From: Dinoroseobacter sp.
GTDB lineage: Bacteria; Pseudomonadota; Alphaproteobacteria; Rhodobacterales; Rhodobacteraceae
Direction: 5' to 3'
Assembly: GCA_030066795.1 (NCBI GenBank)
Contig: JASJAW010000019.1
Span: forward strand, 1-64,000
DNA: 64,000 nt
Part shown: piece by piece, positions 27,183 through 36,765 of the stretch
How positions within the stretch are numbered: position 1 is the first letter of the stretch
How the letters are laid out: each line of letters opens with the position of its first letter
Notes under the pieces: generated by a model
Database searches by the model: none
Told to the model about the DNA's origin: nothing
Seen by the model: the letters and a program-made list of their open reading frames with translations, nothing else
Position numbers and translations under genes: made by a program

Positions 27183-29555
27183 TTGAGTGCGGAGTGCGCA
27201 TTGGCACGCTGGAATCAAAAAAAAAGAGCTGAAGCGATTTTGGGGCTGTTGCAGCAGCATCCGATCGTTTCCCTGTGCACTGGCGCTGTGCTCTTGGCCG
27301 GCTTGTCTACAGTCGTGCTGTCGGGGTTCGCCGAAGTCGCGACGCTTTCCGCGTGTCTGTCGGTCCTGGCTGCGGTTGCCCTGAAATGCGCAATCGATTG
27401 GGGAAAAGGTCGAAGCCGCGATCCATCACTTGATGCGGTGATGGACTTCTTGTCCGACGATCCTGTGCCGGCCATGTGCTTCGATCCCGACGGGTTTGTC
27501 ATTTGGGCCAACCCGGCGGCGGAGGCGGCTTATCCGGGTCTTCAGGCAGACGGACCGGCGCGTGCTATGGCAGCGCTGAGCAAGGAAATCGCACCACTAC
27601 TGCGTCGCCTCAAACGTACCAGCCTAGATGGACACACCGCGAGCGAGATCCTGTCGACGCGACTGGGACATGTCCGGCTGAGTATGCGCGGATTTGCCAG
27701 GGGGCGGTTTCTTTTGCGCGTTGAACCGGTCCCGACGCGCGATGACGGCGCAATGGCACACGGCCCTGTTCCGATGCTCTGTGTCAGTCGCACCGGAACT
27801 GTTCTTGCCATGAACGAGGCGTTGCGACGTGAGCTGGGAGGGCGGGCGCGCCGGGTCGAGGATGTATTCGTAAGCCCCCCGGATGCGCAGCAACTCTCTG
27901 CCGTTTTGCGTGCTGATGCGGGGGACGTTCCGGTGCTTGTGCATCAGCGCAACCTGAGTGCCGGACGCCGCGAGATTTCGCTGATCCCGATACCGCCCCA
28001 AGGCGTCGAGGTGTCCGCGCAGGGGCTGGAGACCTTACCGGTAGCGGTGGTGCAGCTTTCAAAGGAGGGGAGGATCGTCGACAGCAATCGTGCGGCACGC
28101 CAGCTTCTTGATATTGCACCGGGGACAGATGTCGTGAATTTCACCGATTGTGTCACCGGGCTGGGTCGGTCCGTGTCCGGCTGGCTAAAGGATGCATACC
28201 AGGCCCATCAGCCGCTTCAGCCCGAAGTGATGCGGCTCCGCAATGCAGATCGGGAAAGCTTTCTTCAGGTAACACTCAGCCGCACCGACGGCGCTTTGGG
28301 TGGTGGGTTAATGGCGGTTCTGCAAGACGCCACAGAGCTCAAGACCCTTGAAGCCCAATTCGTTCAAAGCCAGAAGATGCAGGCAATTGGCCAGCTTGCC
28401 GGCGGCGTGGCGCATGATTTCAATAATTTGCTGACGGCGATTTCCGGGCACTGCGATTTGCTCCTGCTGCGCCACGATCAGGGGGATCAGGACTACAGCG
28501 ACCTGCTGCAGATCAATCAAAACGCCAACCGCGCGGCGAGCCTTGTCGGCCAGCTTCTGGCCTATTCACGCAAACAGACTTTGCAACCGGAAGTGTTGGA
28601 TATCCGGGATACGCTGTCGGAATTGACACATCTTCTGAACCGGCTGGTGGGCGAAAAAGTACAGCTGACCTTACTCAATGATCCCGATCTTGCGCATCTG
28701 CGCGCTGACAAGCGGCAGTTGGAACAGGTTTTGATGAACCTTGTCGTGAATGCGCGCGATGCAATGCCCGACGGCGGGGAGATCGTCGTCGAGACAAAGT
28801 CTGTTCATCTTGACGCGCCACTTGTGCGCGGACGGGTCACGCTACCTTTGGGTGACTATATCTGTGTGACGGTTACCGATCAGGGCGTAGGCATCCCGAA
28901 GGACAAGATCGGTAAGATTTTCGAACCCTTCTTTACAACCAAGCGGACCGGAGAAGGAACCGGGTTGGGCCTGTCCACAGCCTACGGGATCGTCAAACAG
29001 TCCGGCGGCTTCATCTTCGCCGAAAGCGTTCTCGGTAAGGGCACGGCATTTGATCTGTATTTTCCCGCCCATCATCCGGTGGTGCGCGAGGTACCCGCGC
29101 CTCAGTCGGCGGACGAGGTCAAGCCCACAGAAACCGGCGAGGGTGTCATCCTGTTGGTGGAAGATGAAGCGCCCGTTCGGGCTTTTGCCGCGCGTGCTTT
29201 GCGGCTCAACGGCTTTACCGTTCTGGAAGCAGAAAACGGCGAGGTGGCACTCAGTCTGCTCGAGAACCCCAGCCTCGTCGTCGATCTTTTTGTCACAGAT
29301 GTGGTCATGCCCGGGCTCGACGGTCCCACCTGGGTACAGCAGGCACTAGAGTATCGCGCCGGAACGCCCGTGGTGTTCATGTCTGGTTATGCTGAGGACC
29401 TGCTGCTTGGCTCAGAGTCAGCCATGCCTTGCGCGTCTTTCCTCCAGAAACCATTCTCGCTCAAGCAGCTTACGGCGGCGGTTCACACCCGGCTGGCAAC
29501 GGCGCAAGTCGTCCCGCAAGAGCCGGAGCCGCCGCGTCCGTCCGTAGTGGCCTGA
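27183..29555 (+). CDS. cckA: CckA-like hybrid sensor histidine kinase
   Basis: The product is a 790-residue membrane-bound hybrid kinase. Two membrane helices lie at about residues 30-80 and are followed by PAS-like domains to about 380. A HisKA domain carries GVAHDFNNLLTAISGHCDLL, with the histidine near 411. The ATPase domain has DQGVGIPKD and GTGLGLSTAYG, and a C-terminal receiver has the phospho-acceptor Asp in FVTDVVMPG near 706. HDFNNLLTAI and this domain order are typical of CckA, which via ChpT controls CtrA. The start appears to be TTG at 27183 with a weak binding site. The neighbour is recA. Confidence 0.87.
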   Translation: MSAECALARWNQKKRAEAILGLLQQHPIVSLCTGAVLLAGLSTVVLSGFAEVATLSACLSVLAAVALKCAIDWGKGRSRDPSLDAVMDFLSDDPVPAMCFDPDGFVIWANPAAEAAYPGLQADGPARAMAALSKEIAPLLRRLKRTSLDGHTASEILSTRLGHVRLSMRGFARGRFLLRVEPVPTRDDGAMAHGPVPMLCVSRTGTVLAMNEALRRELGGRARRVEDVFVSPPDAQQLSAVLRADAGDVPVLVHQRNLSAGRREISLIPIPPQGVEVSAQGLETLPVAVVQLSKEGRIVDSNRAARQLLDIAPGTDVVNFTDCVTGLGRSVSGWLKDAYQAHQPLQPEVMRLRNADRESFLQVTLSRTDGALGGGLMAVLQDATELKTLEAQFVQSQKMQAIGQLAGGVAHDFNNLLTAISGHCDLLLLRHDQGDQDYSDLLQINQNANRAASLVGQLLAYSRKQTLQPEVLDIRDTLSELTHLLNRLVGEKVQLTLLNDPDLAHLRADKRQLEQVLMNLVVNARDAMPDGGEIVVETKSVHLDAPLVRGRVTLPLGDYICVTVTDQGVGIPKDKIGKIFEPFFTTKRTGEGTGLGLSTAYGIVKQSGGFIFAESVLGKGTAFDLYFPAHHPVVREVPAPQSADEVKPTETGEGVILLVEDEAPVRAFAARALRLNGFTVLEAENGEVALSLLENPSLVVDLFVTDVVMPGLDGPTWVQQALEYRAGTPVVFMSGYAEDLLLGSESAMPCASFLQKPFSLKQLTAAVHTRLATAQVVPQEPEPPRPSVVA

Positions 29556-29685
29556 GTTGGTCACGGTACAGGCTGCTGCGCACTAACGTCCTGTTAATCA
29601 AGGCTTGCAACTGTCACAGGGGCCGCCCGAAAGGATCGGGTGGACTTAACTCTTGCAATGTTCTTGTTTTGATCTCATAAAGCGA

Positions 29686-29700
29686 GAACAAGGCAAGAAC
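29686..29700 (-). promoter_or_regulatory. LexA (SOS) box upstream of recA
   Basis: GAACAAGGCAAGAAC reads on the minus strand as GTTC-N7-GTTC, exactly the alphaproteobacterial LexA operator. It lies about 50 bases before the recA start. A second partial match (GTTC-N7-GATC) lies just upstream on the plus strand at 29660-29674. Confidence 0.88.
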
Positions 29701-29748
29701 AAAGCAGCATTTGCCGGGCGTATCCGGACGTGAAATAAGGGGCTGGAC

Positions 29749-30831
29749 ATGGCTATAGCGAGTCTTCTCGACGTGACTGACAAACGCAATTCCGACAAGC
29801 AGAAAGCGCTGGACAGCGCTTTGGCGCAGATCGAACGGCAGTTCGGCAAGGGCTCCATTATGAAGCTTGGCGCCGACAGCCCTGTGGCTGAGATTGAGGC
29901 CACATCCACCGGCTCGCTCGGGCTTGATATCGCGCTTGGGATCGGGGGACTGCCGAAAGGACGGATAGTCGAAATCTACGGACCGGAAAGCTCCGGCAAA
30001 ACCACCTTAACGCTGCATTGCGTGGCGGAAGAGCAGAAGAAGGGCGGCGTGTGCGCTTTCGTGGACGCCGAACACGCGCTGGATCCGCAATACGCACGCA
30101 AACTGGGCGTCGATCTGGACGAGTTGCTGATCTCCCAGCCTGACACGGGGGAACAGGCCCTGGAGATTACAGATACGCTGGTGCGTTCCGGTGCCGTAAG
30201 CATGGTGGTCGTGGACTCGGTCGCCGCCCTTACGCCGAAGTCAGAACTGGAAGGCGATATGGGGGACGCGCAGGTGGGCGCGCAGGCGCGCCTGATGAGC
30301 CAGGCCATGCGCAAGCTCACGGGCTCCATCGCGCGCTCGAACTGCATGGTCATTTTCATCAACCAGATCAGGATGAAAATCGGCGTCATGTTCGGTTCGC
30401 CGGAAACCACGACGGGGGGCAACGCCCTGAAATTCTATTCTTCCGTGCGGCTCGACATCCGCCGGATCGGAGCGATCAAGGACCGTGACGAGGTTGTCGG
30501 CAACACCACGCGCGTCAAGGTCGTGAAGAACAAGGTTGCGCCCCCGTTCAAACAAATCGAATTCGACATCATGTATGGCGAAGGCATCTCTAAGATGGGC
30601 GAACTGATCGACCTCGGGGTCAAGGCCGGGATCGTCGAGAAATCCGGATCGTGGTTTTCTTACGGCGACGAACGGATCGGGCAGGGACGCAACAACGCCA
30701 AGGATTTCCTGCGCGAGAACACAGCTGTCGCGTTGGAGATCGAGGACAAGATCCGCGCCGCTCACGGGCTCGATTTCTCCATGCCCGAAAGCGCTGCGGA
30801 GGACGATGACGACGGATTGGTCGACGTTTAA
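29749..30831 (+). CDS. recA: Recombinase RecA
   Basis: The product is the DNA-dependent ATPase for homologous recombination and for induction of LexA cleavage. Walker A is GPESSGKTT, the Walker B region [10 protein letters not shown] follows, and the L2 loop ([22 protein letters not shown]) is intact. It has 360 residues and an acidic C-terminal tail ([10 protein letters not shown]) like other RecA proteins. AAGGGGC precedes the ATG. A LexA box lies upstream and an intrinsic terminator downstream, so it is probably its own SOS-regulated transcription unit. Confidence 0.97.
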   Translation: MAIASLLDVTDKRNSDKQKALDSALAQIERQFGKGSIMKLGADSPVAEIEATSTGSLGLDIALGIGGLPKGRIVEIYGPESSGKTTLTLHCVAEEQKKGGVCAFVDAEHALDPQYARKLGVDLDELLISQPDTGEQALEITDTLVRSGAVSMVVVDSVAALTPKSELEGDMGDAQVGAQARLMSQAMRKLTGSIARSNCMVIFINQIRMKIGVMFGSPETTTGGNALKFYSSVRLDIRRIGAIKDRDEVVGNTTRVKVVKNKVAPPFKQIEFDIMYGEGISKMGELIDLGVKAGIVEKSGSWFSYGDERIGQGRNNAKDFLRENTAVALEIEDKIRAAHGLDFSMPESAAEDDDDGLVDV

Positions 30832-30858
30832 CAGCGCAATTTCGACTTTCAGGATAAC

Positions 30859-30891
30859 GGGCGCACCGCAGGCCGCGGCGCGCCCTTTTTT
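30859..30891 (+). terminator. Intrinsic terminator of recA
   Basis: GGGCGC at 30859-30864 pairs with GCGCCC at 30880-30885, and an inner CCGC/GCGG stem extends the hairpin. Six T residues follow directly. The position is 27 bases after the recA stop. Confidence 0.88.
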
Positions 30892-30965
30892 CGTCTGCTC
30901 TGGCGGTGGACAGCGATTTGAAGCAGGGCTACACCGGGTCAACCCAAGACAGCCCGGATAGCCCG

Positions 30966-33632
30966 ATGCCCAGCCTGAACGACATTCGCACCACGTTTCT
31001 TGAATATTTCCGCAGCAACGATCACGCGGTGATCGACAGCTCGCCACTGGTTCCGCGTAACGATCCGACGCTGATGTTCACGAATGCCGGCATGGTTCAG
31101 TTCAAGAACGTTTTCACCGGCTTGGAAAAACGCGACTACACCCGTGCCTCGACCAGCCAGAAATGCGTCCGCGCGGGCGGTAAACACAACGATCTGGACA
31201 ATGTCGGATATACCGCACGGCATCACACCTTCTTCGAGATGCTGGGGAATTTCAGCTTCGGGGATTACTTCAAGGAAGACGCGATCCCTTACGCATGGGA
31301 CCTGATCACCAAGGAGTTCGGGATCAACAAGGACCGCTTGCTGGTCACTGTCTATCACACCGATGACGAGGCCGCCGAGATCTGGAAGAAACACGCGGGC
31401 CTGCCGGATGACCGGATCATCCGCATTCCCACGAATGACAATTTCTGGATGATGGGTCCGACCGGGCCCTGCGGGCCCTGCACCGAGATCTTCTATGATC
31501 ATGGCGATCACATCTGGGGCGGACCACCGGGCAGCCCGGAGGAGGACGGCGACCGGTTTATCGAGATCTGGAACCTCGTCTTCATGCAGTTTGAGCAATT
31601 CGAGGACGGCTCCCGGCAGGGCCTTCCCAAACCCTCCATCGACACAGGCATGGGCCTGGAACGGATCGCGGCGCTGCTGCAGGGCAGTCATGACAATTAC
31701 GACACCGACCTGTTCAAGTCGCTGATCGAAGCATCGGCTCATGCCACGTCGGTCGACCCCTATGGTGACAAGAATGTTCATCACCGCGTGATTGCGGACC
31801 ATCTGCGATCCACCTCGTTCCTGATCGCGGACGGGGTGATGCCCTCGAACGAAGGTCGTGGTTATGTTCTGCGTCGGATCATGCGGCGGGCGATGCGCCA
31901 TGCCCATCTGCTGGGCGCGAAAGACCCGCTGATGCACCGGCTCGTGCCCGCGCTGGTGGGGCAAATGGGACAGGCCTACCCGGAACTGGGGCGGGCGCAG
32001 GCGCTTATTGAAGAAACGCTTCTGCTGGAAGAAACGCGGTTCCGCCAGACCCTCGATCGCGGGTTGAAGCTGCTTGACGAAGAACTTGCGCAGCTCCCCG
32101 GAGAGGCGGCTTTGCCGGGCGAGACAGCGTTCAAGCTCTATGACACGTACGGGTTCCCCCTTGATCTGACGCAGGATGCCCTGCGCGAGAAGGGGCGCGG
32201 CGTCGACACAGACGGGTTCGACGCCGCGATGGAGGAGCAAAAGGCCAAAGCGCGCGCAGCCTGGGCCGGGTCGGGCGAGGCGGCGGATGCAACCGTATGG
32301 TTCGACATCCAGGACGCGCATGGACCCACCGAGTTTTTGGGTTACGACACAGAGGTCGCCGAAGGGCAAATCCTGACATTGGTGAAGGACGGCGCGGAGG
32401 TGCCTGCCCTGGCAGCGGGCGAAGAGGGGTGGGTGGTGTTGAACCAGACGCCTTTCTACGCCGAAAGCGGCGGTCAGGTGGGCGACAGCGGCAGTTACCT
32501 GACGACTGAAGACAGCGGCGCAATCGCGGACACGCTGAAAATGGGGGGCGGTGTGTTCGCCCATAAAGTGATCCCTGGCGAAAAGGGTCTCAGCAACGGC
32601 GACGTTTTGGAGTTGCGCGTGGACCACGACCGCCGCGCCACTATTCGCGCCAACCACTCGGCGACGCATTTGCTGCACGAGGCGCTGCGTCAGACGCTGG
32701 GCGATCATGTGGCACAGCGCGGCTCGCTTAATGCGCCGGACCGGTTGCGGTTCGATTTCAGCCATTCCAAGGCGCTGTCGCTGGAAGAACTGGCGCAGGT
32801 TGAGGCGGATGTGAATGCGTTTATCCGTCAGAACGCGCCGGTTGAGACCCGGATCATGACCCCGGACGATGCGCGCGAACTCGGCGCGCAGGCACTGTTT
32901 GGCGAGAAATACGGGGATGAAGTGCGTGTGGTGTCCATGGGCCGGCAGGCCAATTCAGGCAAAGGCGTCGGAGGCGATACCTATTCACTGGAGCTTTGCG
33001 GCGGTACCCATGTCAATCAGACCGGTGATATCGGCGTTTTCGTCTCCCTGGGCGACAGCGCATCGTCCTCAGGCGTCCGCCGGATCGAAGCACTGACAGG
33101 GGCAGCGGCGTTTGACTATCTCAGCAAGCAGGACGACCGGCTTGCGCAAACAGCTCTGGCGCTGAAGGCGCAGGCGGCGGATGTCCCGGAACGGGTGAAG
33201 TCTCTGCTGGACGAACGCAAGGCGTTGCAGAACGAGGTCGCACAATTGCGCCGCGAACTGGCGATGGCGGGCGGCGCGCAAGGAGCGGCCGGCCCAGAGG
33301 CAGAGGAGGTCGCAGGTGTGCCGTTCCTGGCTCAGGCTTTGTCTGGCGTATCTGGCAAGGACTTGCCGTCCCTGATCGACGAGCACAAGGCGCGGATGGG
33401 GTCCGGTGCGATTTTGCTGATTGCAGATACCGGCGGAAAGGCCGCCGTGGCCGCTGGCGTGACCGATGATCTGACCGGCTCGGTCAATGCCGTCGATCTG
33501 GTGCGTGCGGCGGTTGCGGCCGTTGGCGGCAAGGGCGGTGGGGGTCGCCCGGATATGGCTCAGGGCGGCGGCAAGGATGCAAGTCAGGCCGACGCTGCGA
33601 TTGCAGCGGCCAAGGCTGTGATTGGAGGATAG
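30966..33632 (+). CDS. alaS: Alanyl-tRNA synthetase
   Basis: The product charges tRNA-Ala in the cytoplasm. The canonical N terminus [20 protein letters not shown] sits at the ATG at 30966, so I prefer it to the GTG at 30906. The class II catalytic domain includes [17 protein letters not shown] and [16 protein letters not shown]. The editing domain shows the zinc-binding sets [11 protein letters not shown] and [15 protein letters not shown]-Ala domain with coiled coil ends the protein. The 888 residues are normal. No strong ribosome binding site precedes the ATG. Confidence 0.96.
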   Translation: MPSLNDIRTTFLEYFRSNDHAVIDSSPLVPRNDPTLMFTNAGMVQFKNVFTGLEKRDYTRASTSQKCVRAGGKHNDLDNVGYTARHHTFFEMLGNFSFGDYFKEDAIPYAWDLITKEFGINKDRLLVTVYHTDDEAAEIWKKHAGLPDDRIIRIPTNDNFWMMGPTGPCGPCTEIFYDHGDHIWGGPPGSPEEDGDRFIEIWNLVFMQFEQFEDGSRQGLPKPSIDTGMGLERIAALLQGSHDNYDTDLFKSLIEASAHATSVDPYGDKNVHHRVIADHLRSTSFLIADGVMPSNEGRGYVLRRIMRRAMRHAHLLGAKDPLMHRLVPALVGQMGQAYPELGRAQALIEETLLLEETRFRQTLDRGLKLLDEELAQLPGEAALPGETAFKLYDTYGFPLDLTQDALREKGRGVDTDGFDAAMEEQKAKARAAWAGSGEAADATVWFDIQDAHGPTEFLGYDTEVAEGQILTLVKDGAEVPALAAGEEGWVVLNQTPFYAESGGQVGDSGSYLTTEDSGAIADTLKMGGGVFAHKVIPGEKGLSNGDVLELRVDHDRRATIRANHSATHLLHEALRQTLGDHVAQRGSLNAPDRLRFDFSHSKALSLEELAQVEADVNAFIRQNAPVETRIMTPDDARELGAQALFGEKYGDEVRVVSMGRQANSGKGVGGDTYSLELCGGTHVNQTGDIGVFVSLGDSASSSGVRRIEALTGAAAFDYLSKQDDRLAQTALALKAQAADVPERVKSLLDERKALQNEVAQLRRELAMAGGAQGAAGPEAEEVAGVPFLAQALSGVSGKDLPSLIDEHKARMGSGAILLIADTGGKAAVAAGVTDDLTGSVNAVDLVRAAVAAVGGKGGGGRPDMAQGGGKDASQADAAIAAAKAVIGG

Positions 33633-33636
33633 ACGC

Positions 33637-33924
33637 ATGGGCGCCCTTTGGATTTCCCACGTTCACGTCACCGATCCTGAGCAATATGGCGAGTATGCCA
33701 AGCGGGCGACGACAGCCATAGCTGCTCATGGCGGGGTCTTTCTGGCCCGCGGTGGGACCTTCAGCCAGATGGAAGGCCCGGAACGTGAACGCAATGTTGT
33801 GGTGCGTTTCGACAGTCTTGCGCAAGCAGAAAAGTGTTACAAATCAGAAATCTACCAGGAGGCGCTTGGCTTTGCGCGAAACGCCTCCGTCCGCGAACTC
33901 GTCATCGTCGAAGAGCTGGATTAG
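33637..33924 (+). CDS. DUF1330 family protein
   Basis: This 95-residue protein of the dimeric ferredoxin-like alpha-beta barrel type (DUF1330) has GALWISHVHVTDPEQYGEYAKR at its start and FDSLAQAEKCYKSEIYQEAL typical of the family. GGAGG precedes the ATG at 33637 by eight bases; the track start (33622) is upstream. It follows alaS by four bases, so it is probably co-transcribed. The catalytic function of the family is not known. Its 3' end overlaps the convergent lipoprotein gene by four bases. Confidence 0.8.
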   Translation: MGALWISHVHVTDPEQYGEYAKRATTAIAAHGGVFLARGGTFSQMEGPERERNVVVRFDSLAQAEKCYKSEIYQEALGFARNASVRELVIVEELD

Positions 33925-34247
33925 CGCAGCCGCCCGCCACCTCCGGGTCGCGCGGGGCGCGACGGCTTATGCGTCGGTGGGCGCACCGTTGGTGGCTTAG
34001 CAACCGGTGGTTTCACAGACGGTGGCCGGTCCGGGCGATCCGGCCGGTCGGGTCTGTCTGGCCGATCGGGTCGGTCAGGCACACTCACGTCAATATCAAT
34101 ATCGCGGCGGTAGTAGTAATCGTTCCAATAGAAGGGGTCGTTATAGCCATAGCTGACGCCGACCCCGACGCTTGAGACGTCGCACCCCGCAACAGAGATG
34201 CCAAGTATAAGCGCGCAGCCGAGGCGCAGGGTGGTCTTGCATCTCAT
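33921..34247 (-). CDS. Lipoprotein with Asp-Arg-Pro repeats
   Basis: The signal peptide ends in a lipobox (ILGISVAGC), so the mature protein is probably anchored at cysteine 22. Behind it are a Tyr-rich segment (YGYNDPFYWNDYYYRR) and about six exact DRP triplets, followed by proline-rich repeats of the PPVAKPPTVRPP type. The 108-residue protein looks like an extended, charged stalk, perhaps spanning the periplasm. It starts by overlapping the end of the upstream 180-residue gene (ATGA). The function is unknown. Confidence 0.65.
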   Translation of the reverse strand: MRCKTTLRLGCALILGISVAGCDVSSVGVGVSYGYNDPFYWNDYYYRRDIDIDVSVPDRPDRPDRPDRPDRPDRPPSVKPPVAKPPTVRPPTHKPSRPARPGGGGRLR

Positions 34248-34786
34248 TGGCCCGCCCTCATGCTTGCAAAGATCTCGTTGACCTGTCCGACAAGTGCCGG
34301 GTCCGCGCCGATTTCGACCACAGCCGCCGCGATCGCGATGCGCCCACCCGGCAGGTCGACAACAGCGATGGTAAACACCAGGTCGCGTCCGTCGCGCTCT
34401 CCTGTGCCCTTGATGAGCTGAGCTGGGAGCCCTGCAACGCGTCCGGGGGCGTTTGAAGAGATTTCGGGTGTCGTTGTCAGAAACTGGCCGATCTCCGTCA
34501 GGTATGCTTGTCCCTCGGAAAGTGTTGCGACACCGCGCGGCGAGAAAAACCCCATCCAGACATCTGGCTCAACACTGGGACGGATCGCCACCACCTGCGG
34601 CACCGGACGGGCGATGTCTTCATCCGGTGGGGTGAGCAGGCGTTCACCTCCCGAAGTCAGCGTCCAGAAATCCGGCACATCGAAGGAAAACAGAGTGCGT
34701 CCGTCTTGCATGTAGCTTGCGCGGACATCGGCGAATGCGGGGCTTGCGGCCAGCACGACCGCAACGGTAGCAAATGTCTTGAACAT
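34244..34786 (-). CDS. Exported hypothetical protein, 180 aa
   Basis: The first 19 residues MFKTFATVAVVLAASPAFA form a signal peptide with an AxA cleavage site. The rest, with ASYMQDGRTLFSFDVPDFWTLTSGGERLL, resembles small secreted proteins of Rhodobacteraceae with a beta-rich fold that I cannot name. It has no metal-binding or catalytic motif. It overlaps the lipoprotein gene by four bases, so the two probably form an envelope-related pair. Coding status is good, but the function is unknown. Confidence 0.65.
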   Translation of the reverse strand: MFKTFATVAVVLAASPAFADVRASYMQDGRTLFSFDVPDFWTLTSGGERLLTPPDEDIARPVPQVVAIRPSVEPDVWMGFFSPRGVATLSEGQAYLTEIGQFLTTTPEISSNAPGRVAGLPAQLIKGTGERDGRDLVFTIAVVDLPGGRIAIAAAVVEIGADPALVGQVNEIFASMRAGQ

Positions 34787-34841
34787 GTCCGCGACTGTCG
34801 ATGCATCGGCGGCGTGGCGTCAAGGATTCCTTTGTGTGCTG

Positions 34842-35171
34842 TCAATGGGTTGCGCTCTTGGAAAACAGATGGATCACCACCACTCCTGCGATGATCAGGC
34901 CAATGCCCAACAAGGCGGCGAAGTCCAGTTTCTGGCCGAACACCACCCAACCTACGGCCGTGATAAGCACGATGCCAAGTCCGGCCCAAAGCGCATAAAC
35001 GAGGCCAAGCGGCATGACTTTCAACGTCAGGGCGAGGAAATAAAACGCGATCCCGTAGCCAAGGAAGACAATGGCCGAGGGCAGGGGACGGGTGAATTGC
35101 TGGCTGGCTTGCAGCGCGGAAGTGCCGACCACTTCGGAAAGGATAGCCAGCGCGAGATAGAGGTAGTGCAT
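34842..35171 (-). CDS. Small multidrug resistance (SMR/EmrE-type) exporter
   Basis: This 109-residue inner-membrane protein has four helices. The essential glutamate is in ALAILSEVVGTSAL, the EmrE Glu14 position, and LGLVYALWAGLGIVLI is the SMR signature of the second and third helices. It exports quaternary ammonium compounds or other cations in exchange for protons, as a dimer. GGAG stands eight bases before the ATG. The exact substrate (EmrE-, QacE- or Gdx-like) cannot be settled from sequence. Confidence 0.85.
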   Translation of the reverse strand: MHYLYLALAILSEVVGTSALQASQQFTRPLPSAIVFLGYGIAFYFLALTLKVMPLGLVYALWAGLGIVLITAVGWVVFGQKLDFAALLGIGLIIAGVVVIHLFSKSATH

Positions 35172-35232
35172 GAGGAAACTCCAAGAGAGGTTCGTTTCCC
35201 CTTAGCGCTATAATCAGGCCTCCGCCAACCCG

Positions 35233-35469
35233 TCAGTCCGGCGTGGTTTCCGATAGTTCAGTTCCAGAAAGCTGCGTCTCCAGAAACTTGCGGGCCCGTT
35301 GTTCAGCGAGCCTGATGCGGATCGAGGTCAGGTAGGCTTCCTGCATGGTCGAAGAAGACGCGCCAAGCTGGTCGCCGACCTGACGAATGATCGCTTCATC
35401 GCCGAGCTCGTCTGCTGCCGCGATTGCATCGCGGGCCAGCGCATCTGCAAGGTCGTCGAGAACTGCCAT
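35233..35469 (-). CDS. Hypothetical protein, 78 aa
   Basis: This small acidic protein, rich in alpha-helix-forming residues (DDLADALARDAIAAADELGDEA), starts seven bases after the stop of the hydrolase gene, so it is likely co-transcribed. There is no signal peptide or membrane segment. I recognise no domain. Composition and operon position support a real gene. Confidence 0.55.
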   Translation of the reverse strand: MAVLDDLADALARDAIAAADELGDEAIIRQVGDQLGASSSTMQEAYLTSIRIRLAEQRARKFLETQLSGTELSETTPD

Positions 35470-35476
35470 ACGACGT

Positions 35477-36130
35477 TCACCGCGAGGTTTCTGTCAATCG
35501 CCGGCGAACATATTCGTCCACCGATCCGATCAGCGTTTCCATATGCGGATCGCCAAAGAAATGATCCGCGCCTTCCACTTCCTGATGGGTAATGGTGATC
35601 CCCTTTTGCTCATGCAGCTTGCGCACGAGACTTTGCGTGTCACTGGGCGGTGCGACGCGGTCAGAGGTGCCATTGATAATCAGCCCGGAGGACGGGCAGG
35701 GCGCCAGGAATGAAAAGTCGTACATGTTTGCCGGCGGGCTGACCGAAATGAACCCCGTTATTTCCGGACGGCGCATCAATAGTTGCATGCCAATCCAGGC
35801 CCCGAAACTGAAGCCCGCAACCCAGCAATGCTTTGAGTTCGGGTTCAACGACTGCAGGTAATCCAGTGCCGAGGCCGCGTCGGACAACTCGCCGACGCCC
35901 TGGTCATATTCGCCCTGGCTTCGGCCAACGCCCCGGAAATTGAACCGCAGGACTGTGAAGCCCATATTGTAGAACGCGTAATGCAGATTATAGACCACGC
36001 GATTGTTCATCGTCCCGCCGAACTGTGGGTGCGGATGGAGGATAATCGCGATCGGTGCGTCTTTCTCTTTTTGCGGATGGTAACGCCCTTCGAGCCGGCC
36101 TTCCGGCCCCGGAAAAATCACTTCGGGCAT
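35477..36130 (-). CDS. Alpha/beta-hydrolase, COG2945 type
   Basis: This is a small alpha/beta-hydrolase of 217 residues. The oxyanion-hole region is LHPHPQFGGTMNN, the nucleophile elbow is VAGFSFGAWIG (Ser), the Asp is in LIINGTSDRVAPP and the His is in EGADHFFGDP. This catalytic set and the short length fit COG2945 proteins, which often act as esterases or in lipid breakdown. GGAG precedes the ATG. It is divergent from iscR, with a 176-base region between them. Confidence 0.82.
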   Translation of the reverse strand: MPEVIFPGPEGRLEGRYHPQKEKDAPIAIILHPHPQFGGTMNNRVVYNLHYAFYNMGFTVLRFNFRGVGRSQGEYDQGVGELSDAASALDYLQSLNPNSKHCWVAGFSFGAWIGMQLLMRRPEITGFISVSPPANMYDFSFLAPCPSSGLIINGTSDRVAPPSDTQSLVRKLHEQKGITITHQEVEGADHFFGDPHMETLIGSVDEYVRRRLTETSR

Positions 36131-36193
36131 ATCGTCTCCGTCCCCTTTGAGTGTGGCTGCACCGGCATTCTTGACGAAGATGCTCGGACAATC

Positions 36194-36206
36194 TAGAACC
36201 GTTCTA
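36194..36206. promoter_or_regulatory. Palindrome in the iscR promoter (possible iron-responsive operator)
   Basis: TAGAAC-C-GTTCTA is a perfect palindrome with a one-base centre, about 100 bases upstream of iscR. In Rhodobacteraceae a palindromic Iron-Rhodo-box bound by IscR is known for iron-sulfur genes. This sequence has the right place and symmetry, but I cannot confirm the exact consensus from memory. Confidence 0.55.
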
Positions 36207-36306
36207 AATACAGCGAAACGCGTTTGGTGCCAACGAAGTAAGGAACTGGACGCGCGACGTCAATGCGAGGCGTGAGTTTGAGCGCGAGGAGCACCGGGGG
36301 AGGCGC

Positions 36307-36765
36307 ATGAAACTCAGTACCAAAGGGCGCTATGCCATGGTCGCTATGGCTGATCTGGCGTTTAACTCCACCGATCGGTTGGTTGCGCTTGCTGAAATTG
36401 CCGAGCGCCAGAATATTTCTCAGAATTACCTTGAGCAGTTGTTTGTGAAACTGCGCCGCGCCGATTTGGTCGAAGCCGTTCGTGGTCCGGGTGGCGGGTA
36501 CAAGCTTGCGCGATCCCCGGATGCGATCCGGGTTTCAGAGATCTTCGAGGCAGTTGACGAAAGCATGAGCGCGCTGGAAACCGGAGCAGGGGCCTCGGGA
36601 GGTAAGTCTGGGTCACGTGCGCAATCGATGACAAACCGGCTGTGGGAGACACTCAGCGCAAATGTCTATGTCTTTCTGCACCAGACGCGCCTGTCCGATG
36701 TGATCTCTAACCAGTTGGCGCCCTGTCCGGCGGTGCCCAACCTTTTCTCTATGACTGACGACTAG
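36307..36765 (+). CDS. iscR: Rrf2-family iron-sulfur regulator IscR, single-cysteine type
   Basis: This 152-residue Rrf2 protein has a winged helix (KLSTKGRYAMVAMADLA, NISQNYLEQLFVKLRRADLV and VRGPGGGYKLARS). In the standard IscR three cysteines lie after the dimerisation helix. Here that segment is GAGASGGKSGSRAQS with none of them. The only cysteine is in QLAPCPAVPN near residue 142. The same loss is known for IscR of Rhodobacter sphaeroides, which still represses iron-sulfur genes. It heads the suf operon, with GGGGGAGG before its ATG. Cluster ligation must differ from E. coli. Confidence 0.9.
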   Translation: MKLSTKGRYAMVAMADLAFNSTDRLVALAEIAERQNISQNYLEQLFVKLRRADLVEAVRGPGGGYKLARSPDAIRVSEIFEAVDESMSALETGAGASGGKSGSRAQSMTNRLWETLSANVYVFLHQTRLSDVISNQLAPCPAVPNLFSMTDD

